From: Buttiauxella agrestis ATCC 33320
GTDB lineage: Bacteria > Pseudomonadota > Gammaproteobacteria > Enterobacterales > Enterobacteriaceae
Reading direction: 5' to 3'
Length of the DNA stretch: 64,000 bases
NCBI RefSeq assembly: GCF_000735355.1
Contig: NZ_JMPI01000022.1
Location: 248,025 to 312,024, forward strand
Every line of letters begins with the position of its first letter. Within the stretch, counting starts at the first letter, position 1. The notes under the pieces are model-generated. The model had not been told where the DNA came from and did no database searches. It saw only the letters and a program-made list of their open reading frames with translations. The translations under genes and the position numbers were made by a program. Below are positions 18,479 through 26,245 of this stretch, one piece after another.

Positions 18479-19443
18479 ACGATCACCTCGGCGGTAATAC
18501 GTTCGATATAGGCATCAAGCCACGCCTGGTCTGCCGGGCGAATCAGCGTGTGTTTTCCTTCGCGGGTTGTCAAAAATACCGCTGGCGTTTGCGCTGCCGT
18601 GGCGACTGAAAACGAGAAGTTATCAATGGTCGTGGCTGCACCGTATTCACCGCGGTTATTCATACACACCACCGACAAATCACCGGCGCGACCATAGCGG
18701 GCAATCAATTGGCTTTCGAGGTCGTAAACCGCTGATTCAGCCGCCTGTTGGGGTGACATTCCGCGCCCCATGCGGCTGACGATTTCGTAGCTGATGCAGC
18801 CTTTCATCAAGTCTTCGCCAAGGCCGGTGGCGGTGGCGGCACCAATCTGGCTGTCGGCATAAAAACCGGAACCCGATACCGGTGAATCGCCCACGCGCCC
18901 AGGGCGTTTCATAAACAAGCCGCTGGTGGAGGTGGCGACGCACATCTGTTGATTCTGATCGAGCGTAATCACACCAACGGTATCGTGGCCGGTGTACGGG
19001 CTGAGGCCGCGATCCAGCGTTTCACGTTTACGCTTGAGATAATGCTGATGGGCGCGATCGGTCAGCATGTTTTTGCGCTCAAAACCTTGCGCGAGCGCCC
19101 AGGTTTGCGCGCCTTCGCCGACCATAAAACTGTTGAAGCGCTCGCGGCTTAAGGCTTGTGCCACCAGAATTGGGTTAGCGATATCACGGATACTGGCCAC
19201 CGCGCCGATGGCGAGCGTTGAACCGTCCATAAATGCAGCGTCCAGTTCAACCACACCTTGTTCGTTAGGCAAGCCGCCGTAACCAACTGATTTATAAAAT
19301 GGATAATCTTCTACACAGGTGACTGCGCGAACCGCAGCACCACTGGCGTCGTTGTTCCCTTGCAATAACTGCGCGGCTTCACTGACCCCTTCCCAGGCCA
19401 TACGCCAGGTCGCTATCACGCCCCAGTTTTTTGATAACGTCAT
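18475..19443 (-). CDS. N4-(beta-N-acetylglucosaminyl)-L-asparaginase (glycosylasparaginase)
   Basis: An Ntn-hydrolase (family T2) that cuts the GlcNAc-Asn amide bond. The 322-residue precursor contains the autoprocessing site His153-Asp154|Thr155 (GHDTVGV), where Thr155 becomes the N-terminal nucleophile of the beta chain. Comparison with human and Flavobacterium enzymes from memory shows every substrate residue at the right spacing: Thr173, Arg183 and Asp186 (PGRVGDSP), Thr206-Gly207 (ATG) and Trp13 near the N-terminus. This separates it from plain isoaspartyl aminopeptidases such as IaaA. There is no signal peptide, unlike the Flavobacterium and lysosomal enzymes, so it should act in the cytoplasm after import. 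It is the second gene of the PTS operon, eight bases after IIC. Confidence 0.9.
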   Translation of the reverse strand: MTLSKNWGVIATWRMAWEGVSEAAQLLQGNNDASGAAVRAVTCVEDYPFYKSVGYGGLPNEQGVVELDAAFMDGSTLAIGAVASIRDIANPILVAQALSRERFNSFMVGEGAQTWALAQGFERKNMLTDRAHQHYLKRKRETLDRGLSPYTGHDTVGVITLDQNQQMCVATSTSGLFMKRPGRVGDSPVSGSGFYADSQIGAATATGLGEDLMKGCISYEIVSRMGRGMSPQQAAESAVYDLESQLIARYGRAGDLSVVCMNNRGEYGAATTIDNFSFSVATAAQTPAVFLTTREGKHTLIRPADQAWLDAYIERITAEVIV

Positions 19444-19451
19444 GTTTTTAC

Positions 19452-20759
19452 TTACTCCGTGGCGGGTTTAGTTGTGGCAGAAATTTCCGGGGTTTCATTC
19501 GCCCGGTATTGCTTGTCCACGACTTTAAGGAACGGCAGATAGATGATGGCGCCAATCAACAGATTGATGAGCTGAATTACAGCACCGCTGAGATGCCCGG
19601 TAACGATAAACCCGCTTAATACTGGCGGCAGCGTCCACGGGATATAGACCCCAGTGGTGGTGGCGACCCAACCTATAGACATGGTGATGTATTGCACCGT
19701 CACGAGGACCAGCGGGACCAGGTTGAATGGGATAAGCATTATCGGGTTCATGATGACCGGCAGGCCAAACAGCACCGGCTCGTTAATGTTGAAGATGGAA
19801 GAACCGGCAGCGAGACGCGAAACATTCTTAATGTGCTGGCTGCGGGCAAATAACAGCATAGCAATCACCAGAGACAAGGTGGCTCCCGCGCCGCCCATCC
19901 AAATCATGTCGTAGAACTGCTCGGTGACCACATGCGGAGGCAGCAAGCCTGCCTGCGTTGCGGTCAAGTTCTCCATTTGGTTTTCCATCCAGAATGGACG
20001 CAGGATGCCGTTGACCATCGAACCTGAGTTAATCCCTACTGACCACAGGCTGGTGATGCTAAAGCAAGTAAATAACGCGCCAACATAAGAAGTCCCGAAG
20101 TGGCGAATTGGCGTAGCCAGCACTTCGTAAACAAACTGGTGAATAGTGTGGTAATCCGTGCGGGCGAACAGCACGCGAATCGCGAGCGCAATCACCAGAA
20201 TCAGCAGCGATGGAATCAAAGCCGCGAACGATTTTTGTACCGCGGGTGGTACGCCATCCGGCATACGGATCACCCAATTGCGGCTTAGCATCCAGGCAAA
20301 TAATTCAGTGCTGGTAATTGCACCGAGCATCGCGACAAACAAACCCTTTGAACCCAACCATTCCATCGGAATGAGGTTGCCAATTTCCTGGGTTTTAGCG
20401 AAGGGGGTAAGAATCAGGAAGCAGGAGAGAGACAAAATCCCGGCGGACATTTTGTCGATGTCATAGCGCTCCGCCAGACGATAAGCGACCAGGAAACTAA
20501 TGAACACCGCCATAGTCGAGAAGATGGCATTAAACGGGATTTCGATAGTGGCAGACCAACCTTCACCAAAAATCGACGCCATAAACTGTTGATAGGCAGT
20601 GCTTGGGAAAGAGGAGATAACCAGCAGGATTGAACCGACAATAATAAAAGGCATAAACGAGATATACGCATCGCGAATGGCCCCGAGGTGGCGTTGTTGC
20701 GCCATTCTTCCGGCAAGTGGCATCAGCTTTGCTTCTATTGCGGCCATCAGGTTTTTCAT
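19452..20759 (-). CDS. PTS lactose/cellobiose-family IIC permease
   Basis: A 435-residue polytopic membrane permease of the Lac/chitobiose PTS class (CelB/ChbC-like), with about ten hydrophobic segments and the family stretches AYISFMPFIIVGSI near the N-terminus and NINEPVLFGLPVIMNP in the C-terminal half. ATG 20759 (MKNLMAAIEAKLMP) is preferred, since GGAG lies nine bases upstream; a further in-frame start at 20792 adds eleven unsupported residues. It is the first gene of the four-gene operon ending in IIB. A CRP-like site and a 20-bp operator-like palindrome lie 22-90 bases upstream. The likely substrate is a GlcNAc-containing compound, inferred from the adjoining glycosylasparaginase. Confidence 0.88.
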   Translation of the reverse strand: MKNLMAAIEAKLMPLAGRMAQQRHLGAIRDAYISFMPFIIVGSILLVISSFPSTAYQQFMASIFGEGWSATIEIPFNAIFSTMAVFISFLVAYRLAERYDIDKMSAGILSLSCFLILTPFAKTQEIGNLIPMEWLGSKGLFVAMLGAITSTELFAWMLSRNWVIRMPDGVPPAVQKSFAALIPSLLILVIALAIRVLFARTDYHTIHQFVYEVLATPIRHFGTSYVGALFTCFSITSLWSVGINSGSMVNGILRPFWMENQMENLTATQAGLLPPHVVTEQFYDMIWMGGAGATLSLVIAMLLFARSQHIKNVSRLAAGSSIFNINEPVLFGLPVIMNPIMLIPFNLVPLVLVTVQYITMSIGWVATTTGVYIPWTLPPVLSGFIVTGHLSGAVIQLINLLIGAIIYLPFLKVVDKQYRANETPEISATTKPATE

Positions 20760-20780
20760 TGTTACCGCTCCGTAAGGAAT

Positions 20781-20800
20781 CACAAGAGACAATTCTTGTG
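20781..20800. promoter_or_regulatory. operator-like palindrome before the PTS operon
   Basis: CACAAGA / TCTTGTG, seven-base arms with a six-base spacer, 22-41 bases ahead of the IIC ATG and downstream of a TATAC promoter-like sequence near 20805. This is a suitable place for a repressor. No dedicated regulator gene is adjacent except possibly the HTH gene at 15911. Confidence 0.5.
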
Positions 20801-20833
20801 TTGTATACAGTAGACAGTGTTGGCAATGAAAAA

Positions 20834-20849
20834 AGTGAGAGGATTCACA
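20834..20849. promoter_or_regulatory. CRP-like site before the PTS operon
   Basis: AGTGA-N6-TCACA, one mismatch from the CRP core TGTGA-N6-TCACA and flanked by A-runs, 75-90 bases ahead of the IIC ATG. It suggests catabolite control of the operon. Confidence 0.55.
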
Positions 20850-20922
20850 AAAGTATCATGTGATTGCTTATTGATTTTGTCAGTCAGGCAACATTGCGTT
20901 TGCCTGACCGACCGTACTGCAA

Positions 20923-22224
20923 TTACATCAGTCCCAACATCCGAGGAATGAAGAGGGAAATCTCAGGAATGTAGGTAATCATCATCAGTGAGACAAACAG
21001 CGCGGCATAGAAGGGCAGCAACGGTTTGATCAGATTCTGAATTTTAACGCCTGTGATGGAGCAGCCGACAAACAGTGCGCTGCCAACCGGAGGAGTCAGC
21101 AAGCCGACGCACAAGTTAGCCACCATCATGATGCCGAAGTGAACCGGATCCATCCCCAAATCTTGCGCGATAGGCAGGAAGATTGGCGTGAAGATAAGTA
21201 CCGCTGGCGTCATATCCATAAAGATGCCGACAATGAGCAGCACGATGTTGATAAGCAACAGAATCACCAGCGGGTTATCTGAGACACCCATCAGCGCATC
21301 GCTAATCATGTAGGGAATATCCGCGTTGGTCATGGCCCAGGACATGCCAACCGAGAAACCAATGAGCAGCAGAACAATCGAGGTTGTCACCACCGAATCA
21401 AGGATGAGCTTTGGCAAATCACGCCATTTCACTTCGCGATAGATAAGCACCGAAAGGACGAAGGTGTAAACCACCGCGATGGCTGAGGCTTCCGTTGCGG
21501 TGAATACGCCGCCCAGAATCCCGCCCATGACGATAATCACCAGCAACAGGCTTGGCAACGCGTCGAGAAACGCTTTTGCCGCTTGTGCGCAGGTTGGACG
21601 TGCAGATACCGGATAGCCGCGGCGCCGGGAGATAATCCAACACACCAGCATGATTGACAGGCCCATTAAGATGCCCGGCAAATAACCGGCCATAAATAAC
21701 GATGCCACCGATACGCCACCCGCCGTCAGCGAGAACACAATCAGCACGTTAGAAGGCGGAATCAGCAGCCCGGTAATGCACGATGAAACGTTCACCGCCG
21801 TTGAAAACGCCGGGTCATAACCTTCTTTATTTTGAATCGGGGAAAGTGTTCCCCCTACGGCTGCGGCAGCGGCAACAGCCGAACCGGAGATGGAGCCAAA
21901 CATCATATTCGCCAGGACGTTGACGTGGCCCAGAGAACCGGGAATACGGCCCACCATAATTTGCGCGAGATTAATTAAGCGGATGGCTATTCCGCCGCTG
22001 TTCATTAGCGTTCCGGCAAAAATAAAGAACGGAATCGCCAGCAGCGCAAAGTTATCCAGGCCATTGGCGAGACGCTGCGAAACAGTGATGACCGCCACAT
22101 CCCACGGGAACATCAGCAACATAGAGGAAACGGTGGCAATCCCAATCGCAAACGAAATAGGCACCCCGATAAACACCAGAACGAAGAACGCACCAAATAA
22201 GGTGAGGGCGATATAAGTTTCCAT
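20923..22224 (-). CDS. TRAP transporter large permease subunit (DctM family)
   Basis: The ion-coupled membrane subunit of a tripartite ATP-independent periplasmic transporter, 433 residues with about 12 hydrophobic segments. Family stretches are the early GVPISFAIGIA, the SGSAVAAAAAVGG loop, GGVFTATEASAIAVVY near residue 240, and the late GLLTPPVGSALFVG. Its first base overlaps the last base of the DctQ gene. It is the third gene of a DctP-DctQ-DctM run. No catabolic enzyme is encoded beside it, so the substrate, probably an organic or sugar acid, cannot be inferred from context. Confidence 0.93.
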   Translation of the reverse strand: METYIALTLFGAFFVLVFIGVPISFAIGIATVSSMLLMFPWDVAVITVSQRLANGLDNFALLAIPFFIFAGTLMNSGGIAIRLINLAQIMVGRIPGSLGHVNVLANMMFGSISGSAVAAAAAVGGTLSPIQNKEGYDPAFSTAVNVSSCITGLLIPPSNVLIVFSLTAGGVSVASLFMAGYLPGILMGLSIMLVCWIISRRRGYPVSARPTCAQAAKAFLDALPSLLLVIIVMGGILGGVFTATEASAIAVVYTFVLSVLIYREVKWRDLPKLILDSVVTTSIVLLLIGFSVGMSWAMTNADIPYMISDALMGVSDNPLVILLLINIVLLIVGIFMDMTPAVLIFTPIFLPIAQDLGMDPVHFGIMMVANLCVGLLTPPVGSALFVGCSITGVKIQNLIKPLLPFYAALFVSLMMITYIPEISLFIPRMLGLM

Positions 22225-22721
22225 TATTTCCCTTCCTTGCTGACCAGAGTGTGAGCGTCGGTCAGGATAAAATAGAGCGAGTAAAACATCATAATTGCCC
22301 CGCTTAATGGCAGCACAATGTAGACATAACCCATCGGGATTTGTAACGCCGCTGAGAGCTGCGAAGTGGCTAATGTTTTTTCAATCAGTTTCAGGCCGCC
22401 GTTGACGATAACCGTCGCTGAAAACAGCAATATCAGCGAGTTGATAACGATGTTAAGCAGCGGTTTTTTATTATCTGGCAGCATCATCGAAAGGAAATCG
22501 ATGGAAAGATGGCGTTGTGCGCCAACGGTATAAGATGCGCCCAGCAGTCCCACCCAGATCATCAGAAAACGTGCCAGTTCATCGGTGAGGGTACTGGGTT
22601 GATTGAGGATGTAGCGGCTGAAAACCTGCCACACCACGCAGACGACCAGAGCAACCATCACCAGTACGGAAAAAGTGGCAATAGTCCGGTCTACCGCAAG
22701 CTTTATGGGCTTAAGTATCAT
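22224..22721 (-). CDS. TRAP transporter small permease subunit (DctQ family)
   Basis: A 165-residue membrane protein with four hydrophobic segments. The family pattern VVWQVFSRYILNQPSTLTDELARFLMIW (residues about 30-57; shown only as the recognisable QVFSRY and DELARF motifs) is clear. It bridges the binding protein and the large permease. It lies between the DctP and DctM genes with a one-base overlap on DctM. Confidence 0.92.
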   Translation of the reverse strand: MILKPIKLAVDRTIATFSVLVMVALVVCVVWQVFSRYILNQPSTLTDELARFLMIWVGLLGASYTVGAQRHLSIDFLSMMLPDNKKPLLNIVINSLILLFSATVIVNGGLKLIEKTLATSQLSAALQIPMGYVYIVLPLSGAIMMFYSLYFILTDAHTLVSKEGK

Positions 22722-22793
22722 GTTTGCATACCTGAAATTTAACCTGGAAGAGCGGGCGATGACTGATCACCCGCTGAAACTTACCGCTCTAAA

Positions 22794-23780
22794 TCACTCA
22801 ACAGCGGATTCAAATTTAGCCAGCAACGCAGCCTGTTTAGGATCTTTGGCGAAGTCGTCATACAGCGGTTTTACTGCGGCGCGGAATGGGGCTTTATCAA
22901 CGCTGACGATAGTCGCGCCCATGGCTTTAGCCTGAGCACGTGAGTCAGCATCGACTTTCTCCCAAAGCTTTTGTTGATACGCTTCGGAGTTTTTAGCCGC
23001 TTTCATCAGGATTTGCTGCTGTTCAGGTGACAGCTTTTGCCAGGTTTTCGTGGAGATAACGAGGAAGTCAGGGATGGAAGTATGTTCATCTTCGGAGAAC
23101 ACTTTAGCGATTTCGATATGGCGAGTCTGAACCCATGACGGCACGTTATTTTCTGCACCATCAACCACGCCTTGTTGCATTGCGGTATACACTTCACCGA
23201 ATGAAATAGGAGTGGGTGAACCGCCCATCAATTCAACCATTTTTAATGTTGTAGGGCTTGCCTGGACACGAATTTTAAGCCCTTTTAAATCTTCTGGTTT
23301 GGTAATCGGTTTTTTAGCATAGAAACTACGGGTGCCGGCAACATAGGCAGAAATACCGAAGAACCCTTTATCTTTTGTTGATTCCATAATTTCTTTGCCG
23401 ACTTCACCAAACACCACGCGATTAAAATGCTGCTGGTCTTTAAATAAATACGGCAAATTATAAATAGCGTAAGTATTGTCAAAAGATTCCAAATCACTGG
23501 CCGAACCTTTCGTCATATCCAGCGCACCGTTTTGCAAAAGCTCCAGTGTTTCGCGCGCGCTGCCCATTTGGCTGCTTGGGTAAATACGAATACGCATATT
23601 ACCATCAGAAAGTTGTTGTACCTCTTTGGCTAATTCTTCAAATGCCAGATGCACAACATGGCTACGTTCCAGGTTATGTGCCAGTTTTAAGGTGATTTTA
23701 TCTGCGGCATTTGCGCCAGTGGCACATAAAGTCATCAGTGAGGCACAGAGTATTTGGCGAGGTAGAGTTAAAAATTTCAT
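22794..23780 (-). CDS. TRAP transporter substrate-binding protein (DctP family)
   Basis: A periplasmic binding protein of 328 residues with a signal peptide of about 26 residues (CATGANA|ADK). The DctP family region LKGLKIRVQASP contains the conserved arginine that usually pairs with a substrate carboxylate, and VDGAENN follows, so the ligand is probably an acid. ATG 23780 follows GGGAG by eight bases; a six-residue upstream extension is not favoured. It is first in the TRAP operon. It is clearly not the YiaO type of E. coli. The substrate is unknown. Confidence 0.92.
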   Translation of the reverse strand: MKFLTLPRQILCASLMTLCATGANAADKITLKLAHNLERSHVVHLAFEELAKEVQQLSDGNMRIRIYPSSQMGSARETLELLQNGALDMTKGSASDLESFDNTYAIYNLPYLFKDQQHFNRVVFGEVGKEIMESTKDKGFFGISAYVAGTRSFYAKKPITKPEDLKGLKIRVQASPTTLKMVELMGGSPTPISFGEVYTAMQQGVVDGAENNVPSWVQTRHIEIAKVFSEDEHTSIPDFLVISTKTWQKLSPEQQQILMKAAKNSEAYQQKLWEKVDADSRAQAKAMGATIVSVDKAPFRAAVKPLYDDFAKDPKQAALLAKFESAVE

Positions 23781-24145
23781 AAATAATGCTCCCTGCATAA
23801 AATATTAAGTGAGGATGAGAGATTGTTATTGCTGTATGACAGCTTATTGTATTTGTCTGATAACCAGGGTGTGTCGAGGTCACATTTTTAATCGAATGGG
23901 ATTGGTTTAGATCTTTTTTGTGCCCTTGCTCACCTTTCTGAATTTATTAATAAATGCAATTTTGATTGCGGGAGTGATTAATTTTCGGATTAAAGCGATG
24001 AATGCAAGGAAATACCGATGTTTTAATGCGGAATTACTATGACTTTTTATTAATATGTTAATTAGAACTTAAACTTAACAATAAAATAACGGTCTCCTGT
24101 TGTGGAAACCGTTATTATTGGAACCCCTCAGGGGATTTCTTGAGA
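23781..24145. other. AT-rich intergenic region between TRAP operon and mcbA
   Basis: 365 bp, conspicuously AT-rich around 23930-24080. It should hold the TRAP promoter. A perfect CRP half-site (TGTGA, minus strand, near 23880) is followed by only a poor second half. The stem-loop at 24085-24116 serves mcbA. No gene is seen. Confidence 0.5.
24085..24116 (-). terminator. probable terminator of mcbA
   Basis: Nine-base arms AATAACGGT / ACCGTTATT flank a 14-base loop, with TTTATT following on the minus strand. A smaller CCCCT/AGGGG hairpin lies between it and the mcbA stop. Confidence 0.55.
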
Positions 24146-24406
24146 CTATTTATAAATAGTCGCGGTGCCGAACATACGTTCATTACCGCTAGCCGAGTTA
24201 ACAATAAAACCTTTTGCTCCTTCTTCTTTCGCTTTCTCTCCAAGTTTGGCTTGCAGATCATCAAGGCTTGAAGCGCCAGTGACAGAAACGGTTCCTGCCG
24301 GACGTAGTTGGCCTGTGTTCATATCACTCATTTCTTGGGCTGCCATGGTAGCAAACGGTAATGCCGCAAGGGTGACAACCGCAGAAAAATACAGCAATTT
24401 TTTCAT
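24146..24406 (-). CDS. mcbA: YhcN/BhsA-family periplasmic protein McbA
   Basis: An 86-residue secreted DUF1471 protein. In E. coli McbA (YbiM) is induced by the MqsR/McbR system and represses colanic-acid-dependent mucoidy. It has a signal peptide (FATMA|AQE) and the family-specific TGQLRPAGTVSVTGASSLDDL and FGTATIYK end, matching McbA rather than BhsA or YbiJ. ATG 24406 has GAGGA seven bases upstream, whereas the in-frame GTG six bases earlier sits on top of it. Confidence 0.9.
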   Translation of the reverse strand: MKKLLYFSAVVTLAALPFATMAAQEMSDMNTGQLRPAGTVSVTGASSLDDLQAKLGEKAKEEGAKGFIVNSASGNERMFGTATIYK

Positions 24407-24584
24407 AATCACATCCTCATCGCTTTTAGGGGTCGATTAAAAAAACATCAACACTGAAAGTGTAGGTCTAATGTGATAATTAAAGGACGCAAAAAATTGA
24501 TGAACTCATGCTCATTTTTTGAACGACATTACTTGACGAAATTCTTACAAATCATACAGATACAGGTTCATGATTTTGTTAGTT

Positions 24585-25211
24585 TTATCGTGCGTCCGGG
24601 CGAATCAGATCGAAGCGCTGCGTTTCATCAATGGTGTAATAAGCTGACGGGCCACCCGCGCGCAGCACAGGTTTCGCCAGCGCAGTCTGATAAATACCGT
24701 CTATCAGCAAGGCTTCATCAATATGCACCGCGACGACTTCGCCCAGTACCAGCCAGCTATCAATCGCTATACCGTCGGCACTCGTTAACTGAATGCATTG
24801 CGACAAACGACATTCAAAGTTAACCGGGCTTTCTGCGACCCGGCTGGCTTTAACTTTTTGACCAGGAACGGCAGTTAATCCGGCGCGGGTAAATTCATCG
24901 TCACCGTGTGGAATTGACGCTGAGGTTTCATTCATCTGCTCCGCCAGTTCGCGTGTCGCAAGGTTCCAGACGAACTCTTTAGTGTCGAGAATATTTTGCA
25001 CGCTGTCTTTCCAGCCGCTGCTGGCAAAACCAATAATCGGTGGGCGATAATTAAAACAATTAAAGAAGCTATACGGGGCCAGATTACGGTTCCCGTGGCT
25101 GTCATATGAAGCAATCCAGCCGATAGGGCGAGGGCCGACGATCGCGTTAAGCGGATCATGTGGTAAACCGTGGCCATCGGCAGGTTCATAGTAATAGCGT
25201 TTCGCGGACAT
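24585..25211 (-). CDS. flavin reductase-like FMN-binding split-barrel protein
   Basis: A 208-residue cytosolic protein of the flavin reductase/DIM6-NTAB family. The N-terminal PLNAIVGPRPIGWIAS stretch and NLAPYSFFNCFNYRPPIIGF mark the FMN-binding split barrel. Members reduce flavins for a monooxygenase partner or act on unknown substrates; no partner gene is present here. ATG 25211 (MSAKRYYYEP) is used because the longer upstream frame shows no homology and runs through the rlmF leader. It is divergent from rlmF with 92 bases between. Confidence 0.88.
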   Translation of the reverse strand: MSAKRYYYEPADGHGLPHDPLNAIVGPRPIGWIASYDSHGNRNLAPYSFFNCFNYRPPIIGFASSGWKDSVQNILDTKEFVWNLATRELAEQMNETSASIPHGDDEFTRAGLTAVPGQKVKASRVAESPVNFECRLSQCIQLTSADGIAIDSWLVLGEVVAVHIDEALLIDGIYQTALAKPVLRAGGPSAYYTIDETQRFDLIRPDAR

Positions 25212-25303
25212 AAAACCTCTGCTTGCGTGATGAAATTGACGTGGCGTGTTTACGCCGCTGGCTTCACAGAGTATCTTACGCGCCCACACAAGGAGAAGCC
25301 GCA

Positions 25304-26245
25304 ATGAAAACCTCTGACACCACCAAACCGGGTCTGCACCCTCGCAACCGTCATCGTAACCGTTATGATTTCCCGGCGCTGACGCAAAGTAGCCCGGCGC
25401 TGAGCGCGTTTTTACGCCCTGGCCCACACGGCGATACGACGGTTGATTTTGCCGATCCGCTGGCGGTGAAAGCATTGAACCAGGCGCTGCTGGCCCATTT
25501 CTACGGTGTGAAACATTGGGATATTCCAGAAGGTTTTCTCTGCCCGCCAGTGCCAGGTCGCGCTGACTATATTCACCATCTAGCCGATTTGCTGGCAGAA
25601 GGGAATGGCGGCGTGGTGCCTTCTCAGGCTTCTGTGTTGGATGTGGGCGTGGGCGCGAACTGTATTTATCCGCTTATCGGGCAGCATGAATACGGCTGGC
25701 GTTTTACCGGGACGGATGTTGACCCGGAAGCGATGCGCAGTGCGACCGCTATTATTGACGCCAATCCGGGGCTTTCGCGCCTGATTCGTGTGCGCCGCCA
25801 GAAAACCCCGACCGCGATTCTGCCAGGCGTGATTCATAAGAATGAAATGTTTGATGCTACGCTGTGCAACCCGCCGTTCCATGATTCAGCGCAGGCGGCA
25901 CGCAGCGGCAGCGAGCGTAAACGCGTTAACCTCGGCCAGGCTAAAGACGGCGCACTGAATTTTGGTGGACGTGAACAAGAGCTGTGGTGTGAAGGTGGCG
26001 AAGTCGCATTCGTCAGCCAGATGGCGAAAGAGAGTAAAGAATTTGGCCGTCAGGTGCAGTGGTTCACTTCACTCGTATCACGTGGCGAAAACCTGCCGCT
26101 GATTTATCGCGCATTGCAGGAAGCGGGCGTGGAAAAAGTGGTGAAGAAAGAGATGGCCCAGGGGCAGAAACAGAGTCGTTTCATTGCCTGGACCTTTATG
26201 AACGACGCACAGCGCGCTCGTTGGGCCGCTACGCGTTATAAATAG
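25304..26245 (+). CDS. rlmF: 23S rRNA adenine(1618)-N(6)-methyltransferase RlmF
   Basis: An S-adenosylmethionine-dependent enzyme that methylates A1618 in 23S rRNA. The product is 313 residues. The SAM site is near residue 110 ([15 protein letters not shown]), and the catalytic NPPF motif for N6-adenine methylation is near residue 190 ([19 protein letters not shown], in part). ATG 25304 follows AAGGAG and leads into the conserved [10 protein letters not shown]. The stop codon abuts that of the convergent ybiO with no base between. Confidence 0.96.
   Translation: MKTSDTTKPGLHPRNRHRNRYDFPALTQSSPALSAFLRPGPHGDTTVDFADPLAVKALNQALLAHFYGVKHWDIPEGFLCPPVPGRADYIHHLADLLAEGNGGVVPSQASVLDVGVGANCIYPLIGQHEYGWRFTGTDVDPEAMRSATAIIDANPGLSRLIRVRRQKTPTAILPGVIHKNEMFDATLCNPPFHDSAQAARSGSERKRVNLGQAKDGALNFGGREQELWCEGGEVAFVSQMAKESKEFGRQVQWFTSLVSRGENLPLIYRALQEAGVEKVVKKEMAQGQKQSRFIAWTFMNDAQRARWAATRYK

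Noticed and set aside
18475-19443. Annotation as isoaspartyl peptidase (IaaA-like)
   Set aside because: The PGRVGDSP and ATG motifs and their spacing to the nucleophile are those of glycosylasparaginases.
23865-23890. CRP site ahead of the TRAP operon
   Set aside because: Only one half (TGTGA) matches; the other half is CACAC with poor symmetry.
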